Source: Candidatus Aegiribacteria sp.
Lineage (GTDB): Bacteria > Fermentibacterota > Fermentibacteria > Fermentibacterales > JCC-6
NCBI GenBank assembly: GCA_023138735.1
Contig: JAGLOY010000074.1
Location: 1-49,889, forward strand
Reading direction: 5' to 3'
Length of the DNA: 49,889 nucleotides
In this document: piece after piece, positions 8,386 to 16,318 of the stretch
How the letters are laid out: the number at the start of each line of letters is the position of its first letter
How positions within the stretch are numbered: position 1 is the first letter of the stretch
The notes under the pieces: generated by a model
Seen by the model: the letters and a program-made list of their open reading frames with translations, nothing else
The model's database searches: none
Told to the model about the DNA's origin: nothing
Program-made: the position numbers and the translations under genes

Positions 8386-9114
8386 ATTTAGAACCTTCAT
8401 GCAAGAGAATGAATGTGGGAAGCTTACATGATAGTATGTAACAGATGGGGGACAGTTTGAAGGAGGTTGCGGTGGAGGTCTGGAGCCTTCCCACCCTCCT
8501 CCAGAGTCTCTGGGACTGTTCTGTGAATCCAACGTGAATTTCGTTCCATGGAAGGATGATGTGCCAAGGATAGAGGAGAGGTACATCTTGATATAGAGCT
8601 ACGCGAGCATATCTTCCTTCTTCATGTTGACGTGGGGTGGTTTCTTGCAGTATGCTCAGCTTCAGAACATAAAAAAGGGGCACTTTGCTTCATTCCGTAA
8701 CGGATGAGATGTATTGGAAGATGCTGCAGGAATTAAAGATAATCCAAATCCCTTAGCCGTATTCTTAATGATAGAAGAAAGTAATTGAGCAATTCGTACC
8801 GGATGCAGTACAAAAAAGATAGTTTTATGATTTAACGATAATCAGAGAAGCATACGTCTGCTTTGATAGCATGTTTTCAAGCAGGATTATTATGTTAAAG
8901 AAGACTCTTGAGCAATGCTTCAAGGTGAGCATAAGTTAGGACTGATACTCAAGCATGTAGATACTTGCAGGAGAATTGGATGTAACGCTTTCTGGATCTT
9001 GGTGACAAATGCTATCAAGAGTTGAGAAACTTACGGAGTTCGGGCCAATTTGCATTTCACAGTAAATGAAAAGGTTATAAGAGACTAGTACTACTCTAGA
9101 TTGTTTGGGGGGGA
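8386..9114. other. gene-free region upstream of tldD
   Basis: AT-rich in its second half. Open frames on the minus strand (8324-8683 and 8347-8586) overlap repeat sequence and resemble no protein I know. A short stretch near 8468 (gtggaggtctggagccttcc) resembles 2661-2690, another trace of the decayed repeats. I see no RNA gene or convincing promoter. Confidence 0.5.
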
Positions 9115-10497
9115 ATGAAACGGTTGAATCTGAGTAAGTATTCAGACTTGTTCTCCGGATATACCGAGCTTCGAGTTCAGGAGAACCGTATCAATAGTAT
9201 TTCCATGTTGGATGGAATCATAATTGGAAACAGCAGAACCTCCGCTAGCGGGATTTCCGCCAGGAGTTACACGAGCGGTTCATGGGGCTTCGCTTCCAGT
9301 CCAGAGATCAATACAAACGCTATCAAATATGTGATCAGAACAGCATCAAACAATGCTTTATTTCTTTGCAGACATGAGGGCAGGCGAGAAGCTGATTTAC
9401 CTGTTTCTTCCGCCAGTGGTGAATGGGATTTCACTACAAAGAAACCGGTTGCTTCACAGATGGATAGGATCGATTTCGTTAAGAATATCGACAGCTACAT
9501 CAATGATAAATTCATTAAGCTTGCTTCCAGAACCGTTTTGCTTAAAGAATTGGACATGGAGAAGCAACTGCTGACATCCACCGGATCAATGGCATTTTCA
9601 ATGACACCAAGGAGCCTAATTTATGTGATTCTCACAGTTGATACAGAATCCGGTCAGGTGCAGTTATCTGAAACTTTTGGGAATCTTGGACAGTTTGAGG
9701 ATGTTTTTGTAGAACCTTCGCATTACCATCAAAGGCTTGATAAGCTTTATGAACGCATTCTCAGGAAAGCCGAAGGAGTTTTTCCCAGAGCTGGTATCAG
9801 CCAGTGCATTCTGGATCCGAATCTTGCGGGTATTCTTGCCCATGAGGCCATAGGGCATACAACGGAGGCGGACATAGTCCAAGGTGGATCCATCGCTGCG
9901 GACTATATGAACCAGATGGTAGCAAGTCCCCTTATCACCCTAGTTGATTTCGCGAACACCGCCCTGGGAAAAACATGCCCTGTACCTATATACATTGACG
10001 ACGAGGGAACAGCTGCAAGAGATGTGACTGTCATCGAGGATGGCGTGCTGAAAAGCTACATGCACAACAAGGAATCAGCACTTGAATTCAAAACAGATCT
10101 CACCGGTAATGCCCGGGCCTATAGATTCAGCGATGAGCCTTTTATCAGAATGAGAAACACAGCAATTCTTCCCGGTAAGAATCACCTCAGCGAAATGATA
10201 GAATCTGTGGAAGATGGCTACTATCTTATCCAATCCAGCAATGGTCAGGCTGATTCCACAAGTGAGTTCATGCTTGGTGTGGTTATGGGATACGAAATAA
10301 AGAACGGCAAACTTGGTCGCGCTCTTAAGGATACTACCATTTCTGGTGTAGCATTCGATATGCTGAAAACTGTAACAGCTGTGTCCAATGATATGTCCTG
10401 GAACTGCGCTGGAATGTGCGGCAAGAAACAACCTATACCTGTTGCAATGGGTGGTCCTGCCATTAAATGCATGATAAACATAGGTGGTTCAAAATAA
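9115..10497 (+). CDS. tldD: TldD-like zinc metallopeptidase subunit
   Basis: The catalytic subunit of the TldD/TldE (PmbA) cytoplasmic peptidase. It has 460 residues, the usual family length, and starts after a G-rich ribosome binding site. The zinc motif HExxxH is present as HEAIGH (H243, E244, H248), within AHEAIGHTTEAD. A conserved cysteine near the C-terminus (MCGKKQPIPVAMGGP) matches the third zinc-ligand region of TldD. Characterised members degrade unfolded peptides and remove leader peptides from modified microcins such as microcin B17. The next gene overlaps by 31 bases and encodes the partner. An apparent RiPP locus begins 3 kb downstream, which makes leader processing a reasonable but untested role. 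Confidence 0.9.
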   Translation: MKRLNLSKYSDLFSGYTELRVQENRINSISMLDGIIIGNSRTSASGISARSYTSGSWGFASSPEINTNAIKYVIRTASNNALFLCRHEGRREADLPVSSASGEWDFTTKKPVASQMDRIDFVKNIDSYINDKFIKLASRTVLLKELDMEKQLLTSTGSMAFSMTPRSLIYVILTVDTESGQVQLSETFGNLGQFEDVFVEPSHYHQRLDKLYERILRKAEGVFPRAGISQCILDPNLAGILAHEAIGHTTEADIVQGGSIAADYMNQMVASPLITLVDFANTALGKTCPVPIYIDDEGTAARDVTVIEDGVLKSYMHNKESALEFKTDLTGNARAYRFSDEPFIRMRNTAILPGKNHLSEMIESVEDGYYLIQSSNGQADSTSEFMLGVVMGYEIKNGKLGRALKDTTISGVAFDMLKTVTAVSNDMSWNCAGMCGKKQPIPVAMGGPAIKCMINIGGSK

Positions 10498-11789
10498 CTG
10501 ATAAAAGCAAAGTCTCAGAGTCTTGCGTAAATGCCCTTATTGAAGCTGGTATTGAGAAAGCATCCACTACTCTTATTCTAACACGGAAGCACGAACTTAA
10601 TGTTGAAAGTGGAAGAATATCTCTGCTTCGCACCACAGATGACGTGGAGCTTCATATGATGGGCATCACGGATCAGAGAATGGGTACTACCTCAATAAAC
10701 AAGACTGATTCATTTTCCATAGGCAAAGCTATTAGTGAACTTGAAGTACTCATTGATTCAAGTGACTCTGATCCTGCCAATGAAATCGCAGAAAAACAAC
10801 CTCAGGAGAGCTTTAGTAGAGGTCCGGAGAAACCAGATGTATTTCTGATGTACTCAAGAATGAAAGTGTTTCTGGAGTTGTGCAAAGCAGAATACCCTAC
10901 TCTGATCTTTGAACAGGTAATCCTTAATCATACCGTAAAGCATAGATGGTATAGTAATTCAAATGGAGTTTATTTTAAATCGTTAAGGGGCGGTTACGAC
11001 TTTCTAGTAATGTTCACCAGCAAAGAAGGAATAAACACATCCTCTTTCAATTATGTGAGTGTATCCACTGAGAACCTTTCTAGCGATCTTCACGAGTTCG
11101 AAACTGTTAAAAGAACTATAAAGCAATCATTGGAACAGACTGTAACAGAGAATTTGACGGGAAGCTTTATTGGTGACGTGATAGTAACACCTGAGTGCAT
11201 GGAGGATTTTGTTTCCATCATCACCGGTTACTTGAGAGACTATCATTTGATGGATGGAACTTCTATTTTTAAGGATTCTCTAGGTAAAATCATCGCCAAC
11301 GAAAGATTATCGCTTCACTCCAAACCAGTTTCGGATAAACTTGCAGTTGGTTACTTCTTCACAGAAGATGGATATAAAGCAGAAAACAGTACTTTGATTG
11401 ACAAAGGTGTTCTCAATTCCTTCCTGTTGAGCCTTTACGGCTCAAGGAAGACCGGTAAAGAAAAGGCTCTGAACATGGGATATTGCTATGTGATCGACTC
11501 TGGTGCTTTCCCTTTGGATGAGATGGTTAAATCGATTGAAAAAGGGATACTTCTCTGCCGCTTTTCCGGGGGATATCCCAGCAGCAACGGTGACTTATCC
11601 GGAGTGGCCAAGAATAGTTACTACATTGAGAACGGTGAGATCAAATATCCAATATCCGAGACAATGATTGCCGGAAACCTACGGGACATGTTGGAAAGTA
11701 TCAAGCATATTTCGATGGAGAGGGTTAACAATGGTGACTCCATTATCCCATGGATAACCTTTAGCGGAATAACCATTTCCGGGAAATAG
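10467..11789 (+). CDS. tldE: TldE/PmbA-like partner subunit
   Basis: A 440-residue non-catalytic partner of TldD. It lacks the HExxxH motif, as expected of TldE/PmbA, but keeps the fold markers of the family, including an N-terminal segment with LNVESGRISLLRTT and a C-terminal DLSGVAKNSYYIENGEI. The ATG at 10467 lies inside the end of tldD, a 31-base overlap that suggests translational coupling and fixed stoichiometry. No better in-frame start is seen nearby. The two would form the TldD-TldE heterodimer in the cytoplasm. Confidence 0.87.
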   Translation: MHDKHRWFKITDKSKVSESCVNALIEAGIEKASTTLILTRKHELNVESGRISLLRTTDDVELHMMGITDQRMGTTSINKTDSFSIGKAISELEVLIDSSDSDPANEIAEKQPQESFSRGPEKPDVFLMYSRMKVFLELCKAEYPTLIFEQVILNHTVKHRWYSNSNGVYFKSLRGGYDFLVMFTSKEGINTSSFNYVSVSTENLSSDLHEFETVKRTIKQSLEQTVTENLTGSFIGDVIVTPECMEDFVSIITGYLRDYHLMDGTSIFKDSLGKIIANERLSLHSKPVSDKLAVGYFFTEDGYKAENSTLIDKGVLNSFLLSLYGSRKTGKEKALNMGYCYVIDSGAFPLDEMVKSIEKGILLCRFSGGYPSSNGDLSGVAKNSYYIENGEIKYPISETMIAGNLRDMLESIKHISMERVNNGDSIIPWITFSGITISGK

Positions 11790-12347
11790 TATAGCCGTCC
11801 ATTGTATTTGGTTCTTCCGAAATTTGCGTACATAGCATGAGTGATTGAGAGTAGTCATGACACTATATCTCAATGATGAAGAATCACTCAAACCATTGAT
11901 GGAGCACCATGTTCTCAAAGCAACTATACCGCAATCAAGAGCTGAAGGGTGAAAAGTACCTTCGAACGAAATGTGCAACTGGCAATACTATATATTACAG
12001 AGCGATATCTCCGGACTACATCAAGTGCTCAAATTGCAATTCAATCAAGGTAATGCGCCATGGCGGAGTAATGCACAAACCGTTTAATCTTTACAGCAAT
12101 ACCGCTCAATCCTTACAGTCCGTAAACCTGAGTTATCTTTTACAAATTCAACTCCGAGTTTCCAGTTCATTTATGAATGCAAATTACCACTTCAGCGACG
12201 TTCTCTTTTAATCTTTTTCTTTGGTTTCAGAACGTTTATTAGTTGTCTCTCGAATTCAGGAGATTTTGCCTGATTCAAATCAAATCATTTATCTTTAAGC
12301 ATTCAACCTTTCAGGCAACAGTTAAGTAAAACAAAAGGGATGGTAGT
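11790..12347. other. intergenic region with transposase relic
   Basis: Between tldE and the DUF5916 gene. It contains the ISL3-type relic at 11909-12211. I find no inverted repeats that would delimit a complete insertion sequence, and no other gene. Confidence 0.5.
11909..12211 (+). pseudogene. N-terminal relic of an ISL3-family transposase
   Basis: The first roughly 60 codons resemble the start of ISL3-family transposases: a leading LYRNQELKGEKYLRT segment, then a treble-clef type zinc finger with CSNCNS, followed by VMRHGG where the family has a basic R/K-R-G turn. After about 12088 the similarity ends and the frame continues into unrelated sequence, so the DDE catalytic domain is gone. 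It is a remnant of a past insertion between tldE and the RiPP side of the window. Recognition is from family memory, not a search. Confidence 0.55.
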
Positions 12348-14549
12348 GTGAAAACAAATATTAGTTTTATGATATTGCTGCTCATAACAAGTGCTGGTTA
12401 TTCCCAGAGAACTGTACAGGCTGTACAAATTGATGAAGCACCTGAAATTGACGGCAGACCAGATGAAGACATTTGGCAACTCGCAATTCCAGTGAATGTG
12501 GATTTCATTCAGCATAGACCGGACTGTGGAGAAATCATGTCAGAACACACTGAAATCAGGCTACTGTATGATGACAGGACACTCTATGTCGCATTCACCA
12601 TGCATGACAGCCATCCAGAAGAATTCATAAGAAGTGTTACTCCTAGGGATTTTGATTCCTCAAGTGAATGCATCGGTATCTGGCTGGATACGTTTAACGA
12701 CAATAACAATGCCTACTTCTTTTTCACGAATATCGAGAACGTCCAACAGGACGGAAGATTATGCGAGGTGGCCGGATTGGATTCAGACTGGGATGCTGTG
12801 TGGGAAAGCGCCACTGCTTCGTCCGATTCGGGTTGGTCCGCGGAGTATGCAATTCCCTTTGCAATCCTGCGCTACTCTGATGACATTGAACAAGTCTGGG
12901 GTGTTAATTTCAAAAGGAGTATCGCACGCACTAATGAAAGCGCTTTCCTTTTCAGGATGGGTGATGATGGTTGTATAAATATAAGAGATTTCGGTGAACT
13001 TCATGGACTGAACAACCTTCCTGACAATCAACGGATTGAGCTCAGGCCATATGGAGCTGGAAGGATTCAATACTTACCTGATTCTGAAGAACGGTGGAAT
13101 CTCTGGGGAAACGCAGGTCTTGACTGCAGGATCGGGATTTCAACCAATGCTTCTATTGATCTTACTATTAATCCTGATTTTGGACAGATAGAAGCTGATC
13201 CTGATGAAGTAAATTTATCTCATTGGGAATCTTTTCTTCGGGAAAAAAGACCATTTTTTCTTGAAGGAGCTGATCTGTTCGATCTGCCTTTCGACCTTTT
13301 CTATTCCAGACGGATAGGTGCGGTTGCGTCCAATGGTGAAATAATACCCATTCTTGGCGGTGCAAAACTAACAGGAGCTTCCGGTGGACTTAGATTCGGG
13401 CTTCTTGAAGCATACACTGGCAGGATTTCTGAAGATGGAGAAATGTTTGAACCATCTGCGAATTACTCGGTAGGACGCGTGCTCAAGGAGTTTGGCAACG
13501 GCTCATTTATCGGTGCATGTATGACCAGTACTGATATCCCTCAGCAAGAGAATCAGGATTACTCCTATGGACGTTCCGGTGCTCTCGATGCTCAGATCAG
13601 AATAGCTGATTTGCATACTCTCTATGGCGCCTTGGGTGGCACCTGGAATTCCTATGCATGTGAATGGTCGGACAATCTTGCATACATGGGAACTTACAGT
13701 TTCAAGAATGAAAGACTAGACTGTTCGACTGGATTATCTTACAGAGATAATATGTTTAACGCGAATATGATCGGATACACTACATCCACAGGGAATTTGA
13801 ATTCATGGGTAGATATGACACTGTTCCACCCATTCTCCGGCAATCCAACACTACAGGAAGCCTGGTTGAATATTTACGGTCATTACGATCAGACACTAGG
13901 TGGAGAAATATCGTCCAGACGTATCTCTCTGAATTCAGGTGTGTTGTTCAGAAACTGGTTCCAGGTCGATGGCACTATTGGTTACGTTGGATCCCAGTTC
14001 GACAAATACGAGGGACCCGATGGTGTAGCATACGATCAAGGTATGTCATGGAGACTCAGCTGTTCAAATGATTCGAGGAAAGCATTCAATTTCTACCTTT
14101 GGGGAAACGGTAGCACCTACCGTAATGGCACCAGCAGAACTTTCTGGACATGGCTTAATCTGAAACCTGCTCCGCATGTTTCAATTGAGGCAAGCATTGA
14201 CTGGAGTACAACTTCGGATGCATTAAGATACAACTGGAACAGCGATGCTTGGGACATAAGAGATACTGACTGGAAATCACTTGAGTTAAGCTGCAGCTAC
14301 ATGTTCAACACGACGCTGAGCCTGTCAGTGGTATCCCAGATCTCAAGGTTCGAATCAGATTACGAACTTTCTGAGGCTTCGGAGAGTAATTATCACTGGT
14401 CAAACATTCTCCTCAGTTGGCGATTCAAACCCGGCAGTATGTTCTACTTCATGGTTGGTGAAAACGCAGACCCTGACGAGATTACCGGGGAATACGGAGA
14501 GCCTGATTTAACAGTTTTCAGTAAATTAACCTGGTTCCTGCCAATCTGA
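12348..14549 (+). CDS. DUF5916 outer-membrane barrel with CBM9-like domain
   Basis: A 733-residue secreted protein starting with GTG. A signal peptide (MKTNISFMILLLITSAGYSQ) is followed by a carbohydrate-binding family 9-like domain (IDGRPDEDIWQLA ... LYVAFTMHDSHPEE). After this comes the DUF5916 region, with NPDFGQIEADPDEVNLS and LREKRPFFLEGADLF, which are family hallmarks. The C-terminal 400 residues are alternating aromatic strands typical of an outer-membrane beta barrel. Family members are common in Bacteroidota and relatives; their function is not established, although glycan or peptide uptake has been suggested by context. Here it stands alone between tldDE and the RiPP operon. A link to either is not shown. 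Confidence 0.88.
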   Translation: MKTNISFMILLLITSAGYSQRTVQAVQIDEAPEIDGRPDEDIWQLAIPVNVDFIQHRPDCGEIMSEHTEIRLLYDDRTLYVAFTMHDSHPEEFIRSVTPRDFDSSSECIGIWLDTFNDNNNAYFFFTNIENVQQDGRLCEVAGLDSDWDAVWESATASSDSGWSAEYAIPFAILRYSDDIEQVWGVNFKRSIARTNESAFLFRMGDDGCINIRDFGELHGLNNLPDNQRIELRPYGAGRIQYLPDSEERWNLWGNAGLDCRIGISTNASIDLTINPDFGQIEADPDEVNLSHWESFLREKRPFFLEGADLFDLPFDLFYSRRIGAVASNGEIIPILGGAKLTGASGGLRFGLLEAYTGRISEDGEMFEPSANYSVGRVLKEFGNGSFIGACMTSTDIPQQENQDYSYGRSGALDAQIRIADLHTLYGALGGTWNSYACEWSDNLAYMGTYSFKNERLDCSTGLSYRDNMFNANMIGYTTSTGNLNSWVDMTLFHPFSGNPTLQEAWLNIYGHYDQTLGGEISSRRISLNSGVLFRNWFQVDGTIGYVGSQFDKYEGPDGVAYDQGMSWRLSCSNDSRKAFNFYLWGNGSTYRNGTSRTFWTWLNLKPAPHVSIEASIDWSTTSDALRYNWNSDAWDIRDTDWKSLELSCSYMFNTTLSLSVVSQISRFESDYELSEASESNYHWSNILLSWRFKPGSMFYFMVGENADPDEITGEYGEPDLTVFSKLTWFLPI

Positions 14550-14935
14550 TATCACAGAGCAATCGTAAGCTTCCCAGTATAGAGGACACTTGTTAGGATG
14601 AGACTTCCTGAGTAATGTGGATTCACAGTAAGATAAACACAGCGAACAGTAGAGTACGATTACTGCTTGACGTGGAAATGCATAACTGTTATTTAATATT
14701 TTGTATTCAAAAGGGGTGAATATAATTGTACATTTGTAGCGTATAATCTAAATTCTGGGTTCAATCATCAACCTATGAATAAGATTGCATAGCTATCAGG
14801 AATTCAGTGAATAACGATAATCACGATGCGAGCAGTGGAAGATTATCAGTACACTTGTTTATCATTCCTATTAGGTGAATAGATTAAGTAAATGTACTGC
14901 TATTGCCTTGCAATATCCTAGAATAGGAGATTGAA
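14550..14935. other. AT-rich leader region of the RiPP operon
   Basis: No gene is visible. The base composition turns clearly AT-rich here and stays so to about 20.4 kb. A promoter candidate lies at 14667-14695; another -10-like TATAAT at 14742-14747 lacks a matching -35. Confidence 0.5.
14667..14695 (+). promoter_or_regulatory. candidate sigma-70-type promoter
   Basis: TTGACG (14667-14672), a 17-base spacer, then TATTTA (14690-14695). It is 241 bases upstream of the methyltransferase start and is the best-spaced -35/-10 pair in this region. One match of this quality can occur by chance in AT-rich DNA. Confidence 0.3.
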
Positions 14936-15565
14936 ATGTCGATACCGAAATCAGATGAAGACAGGATTGATGCCGAAAGCTTCATAATTGGCAAACCAGA
15001 ATGGAAGGATGATGGGCTCTGGTTAGGTCCATACCAATTGATGTCCAGTAGTCTGAAAGACTGGGTTACTAAGGGTACTGAACTTTTATGTGAAAGATTC
15101 GCTCCAAGGACAGTTCTTGAATGTGGTTTTGGATTAGGATACTCTGCAACTGTTTTTCAGAAATATAAAGTTAAACATCATGTGATACTAGAACCAAACC
15201 GAGAAGTATACAAGAGCGCGTTGAAATGGAAGCAGCAGAATGGGTACAGTAACGCAGAGATACTCGCCTTATTCAGCTGGGAATACGATTTCGGTGGAAT
15301 ATTCGATTTAGTATATGATGATAGATATGATCCTGTACGCATAGCTAGAAATCATGAGGAGTATCAGAAAATGTGTTGTGCGAATACTCTTGTATCAACT
15401 ATACCGCTTGAAAAGAAGGTTGAAAGACCGGAACCTTCATTCTTCTTTGAGTTTAATGAAAAGGTCTATACACAACCAATATTTAAATACGAAACAAATA
15501 AAGATGAATTACTACCATTTTTTAATGGTCAACCAGAGGATTGGAACTCGACGAAGTTATCTTGA
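14936..15565 (+). CDS. small class I SAM-dependent methyltransferase
   Basis: A 209-residue soluble protein. The SAM-binding motif I is VLECGFGLGYS (residues 60-70), followed by an acidic residue at the end of strand 2 (HVILEPNREVY). This arrangement resembles the guanidinoacetate/arginine methyltransferase (GAMT/RMT2) group. The later part is short and does not let me name a substrate. It ends 50 bases before the first precursor-like peptide gene and shares its strand, so it is probably in the same transcript and may act on the peptides or on an end product. An unrelated small-molecule role is possible. Confidence 0.7.
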   Translation: MSIPKSDEDRIDAESFIIGKPEWKDDGLWLGPYQLMSSSLKDWVTKGTELLCERFAPRTVLECGFGLGYSATVFQKYKVKHHVILEPNREVYKSALKWKQQNGYSNAEILALFSWEYDFGGIFDLVYDDRYDPVRIARNHEEYQKMCCANTLVSTIPLEKKVERPEPSFFFEFNEKVYTQPIFKYETNKDELLPFFNGQPEDWNSTKLS

Positions 15566-15615
15566 TAATACAGAGCATGACATATTAAACATTTTGAATT
15601 AAACGGGTGGGAATA

Positions 15616-15699
15616 ATGGAAGTATTGAAAGATAAGCCGGAGCCACTATCCGAAGGCATGACAACTTGCTGTAGAAATCAGAGTGCTCCTAGAGTATAG
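15616..15699 (+). CDS. RiPP precursor-like peptide 1 (27 aa)
   Basis: A very short gene after gggtgggaata. It begins MEVLKDKPEPLSE and ends TTCCRNQSAPRV. It shares the start MEVL(K/R)(D/E)K and the core TCCxNQxAP with three neighbours (15773, 15887 and 16051). Adjacent cysteines in a conserved C-terminal core, a charged N-terminal leader, tandem copies and downstream exporter and radical SAM maturase genes are the pattern of a RiPP precursor family. I do not recognise this family. There is no Gly-Gly leader cleavage motif. Confidence 0.8.
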   Translation: MEVLKDKPEPLSEGMTTCCRNQSAPRV

Positions 15700-15772
15700 G
15701 GTATCGTACCTGAGCAACCGGTTGTTAAATAGGGGCTACAGTTCTCTAGCTGAATGAGAGGAGGTTTCCAAG

Positions 15773-15859
15773 ATGGAGATTATAAAGGAGAAAATTGGGA
15801 AGAAAGATGGTAATCAGGGTCGCTGTTGAGTGAATCAAGCTGCCCCAAGTGAAAAGTGA
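15773..15859 (+). CDS. RiPP precursor-like peptide 2 with in-frame UGA
   Basis: Preceded by a strong gaggaggt ribosome binding site. It begins MEIIKEKIGKKDGNQGRC, and then TGA (15827-15829) stands exactly where the other three peptides have the second Cys of the Cys-Cys core. Beyond it the frame continues VNQAAPSEK to a second TGA (15857-15859), with the NQxAP motif preserved. Read strictly, the product is 18 residues and lacks the core. It may be a pseudogene (TGT to TGA), a readthrough product, or a selenocysteine site. The TGA is followed one base later by a 7-base inverted repeat (15831-15837 with 15857-15863), which is weak support for a recoding structure. Confidence 0.6.
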
Positions 15860-15886
15860 TTCAGATTAATACTAAGGGGGTGAATA

Positions 15887-15970
15887 ATGGAAGTATTGAG
15901 AGAGAAGCCGGAGCCACTATCCGAAACCAGCACAACTTGCTGTAGAAATCAGAGTGCTCCTAGAATATAG
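15887..15970 (+). CDS. RiPP precursor-like peptide 3 (27 aa)
   Basis: It begins MEVLREKPEPLSETS and ends TTCCRNQSAPRI. It is the near twin of peptide 1, with the same gggggtgaata upstream, and differs mainly in the leader. Its start lies 271 bases after that of peptide 1, and peptide 2 to peptide 4 is 278 bases, so the two-gene unit was duplicated in tandem. The identical TCCRNQSAPR core against a changing leader suggests the core is under constraint. Confidence 0.8.
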   Translation: MEVLREKPEPLSETSTTCCRNQSAPRI

Positions 15971-15995
15971 GGGTACCTGAATAAGCGGTTGTGAA

Positions 15996-16030
15996 ATAGG
16001 GGCTACAGTTCTCTTGCTTGTAGCCCCTAT
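15996..16030 (+). promoter_or_regulatory. hairpin between precursor genes 3 and 4
   Basis: A perfect 12-base inverted repeat, ataggggctaca (15996-16007) with tgtagcccctat (16019-16030), around an 11-base loop. No T run follows; a ribosome binding site for peptide 4 does (aaaggaga). It may be a processing or stability element in the transcript. In the first unit only the left arm survives (near 15730-15740). Confidence 0.55.
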
Positions 16031-16050
16031 AGAAAGGAGATACTTCCAAT

Positions 16051-16140
16051 ATGGAGGTTCTAAAGGAGAAAACCGAGGAAAAGGAATCCAATCATACAGC
16101 CTGTTGTATGAATCAGGGTGCTCCCAGCGAGAAGACTTAA
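16051..16140 (+). CDS. RiPP precursor-like peptide 4 (29 aa)
   Basis: It begins MEVLKEKTEEKESNHTA, followed by CCMNQGAPSEKT and a stop. It is the intact relative of peptide 2, sharing the NQ(G/A)APSEK ending, and has the full Cys-Cys core that peptide 2 lost to UGA. A hairpin precedes it and a terminator-like hairpin follows it, so it closes the precursor part of the operon. Confidence 0.8.
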   Translation: MEVLKEKTEEKESNHTACCMNQGAPSEKT

Positions 16141-16159
16141 TACCCTAGGAATCCGACTG

Positions 16160-16193
16160 GAATTGCAGCTATTGCTTGATATAGCTGCAATTC
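16160..16193 (+). terminator. hairpin after the precursor genes
   Basis: A perfect 13-base stem, gaattgcagctat (16160-16172) and atagctgcaattc (16181-16193), with an 8-base loop, 20 bases after peptide 4. Only a moderate T content follows, so partial termination is likely. That would give high precursor and lower transporter and maturase expression, which is common in RiPP operons. Confidence 0.6.
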
Positions 16194-16318
16194 TAATGCT
16201 ATTTGCGTTGTCTTCAGTGAAATCCGGTATTTAGTCTATATTTAGCTTATACTAAGTCTTGAAATAGCCTAGTCTAAGTATATTGGATTGAAAAAATATA
16301 ATTGGAGAATAGTATTCT

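Noticed and set aside
8324..8683. Minus-strand frames of 79 and 119 codons
   Set aside because: They overlap repeat sequence in two frames, with low-complexity translation and no start signal.
11790..12347. Complete insertion sequence
   Set aside because: Only an N-terminal transposase piece is recognisable; no terminal inverted repeats or catalytic domain.
15827..15863. A confident SECIS element after the UGA of precursor 2
   Set aside because: Only a 7-base stem with a 19-base loop, partly beyond the second stop; kept as a question in the findings, not called as a feature.
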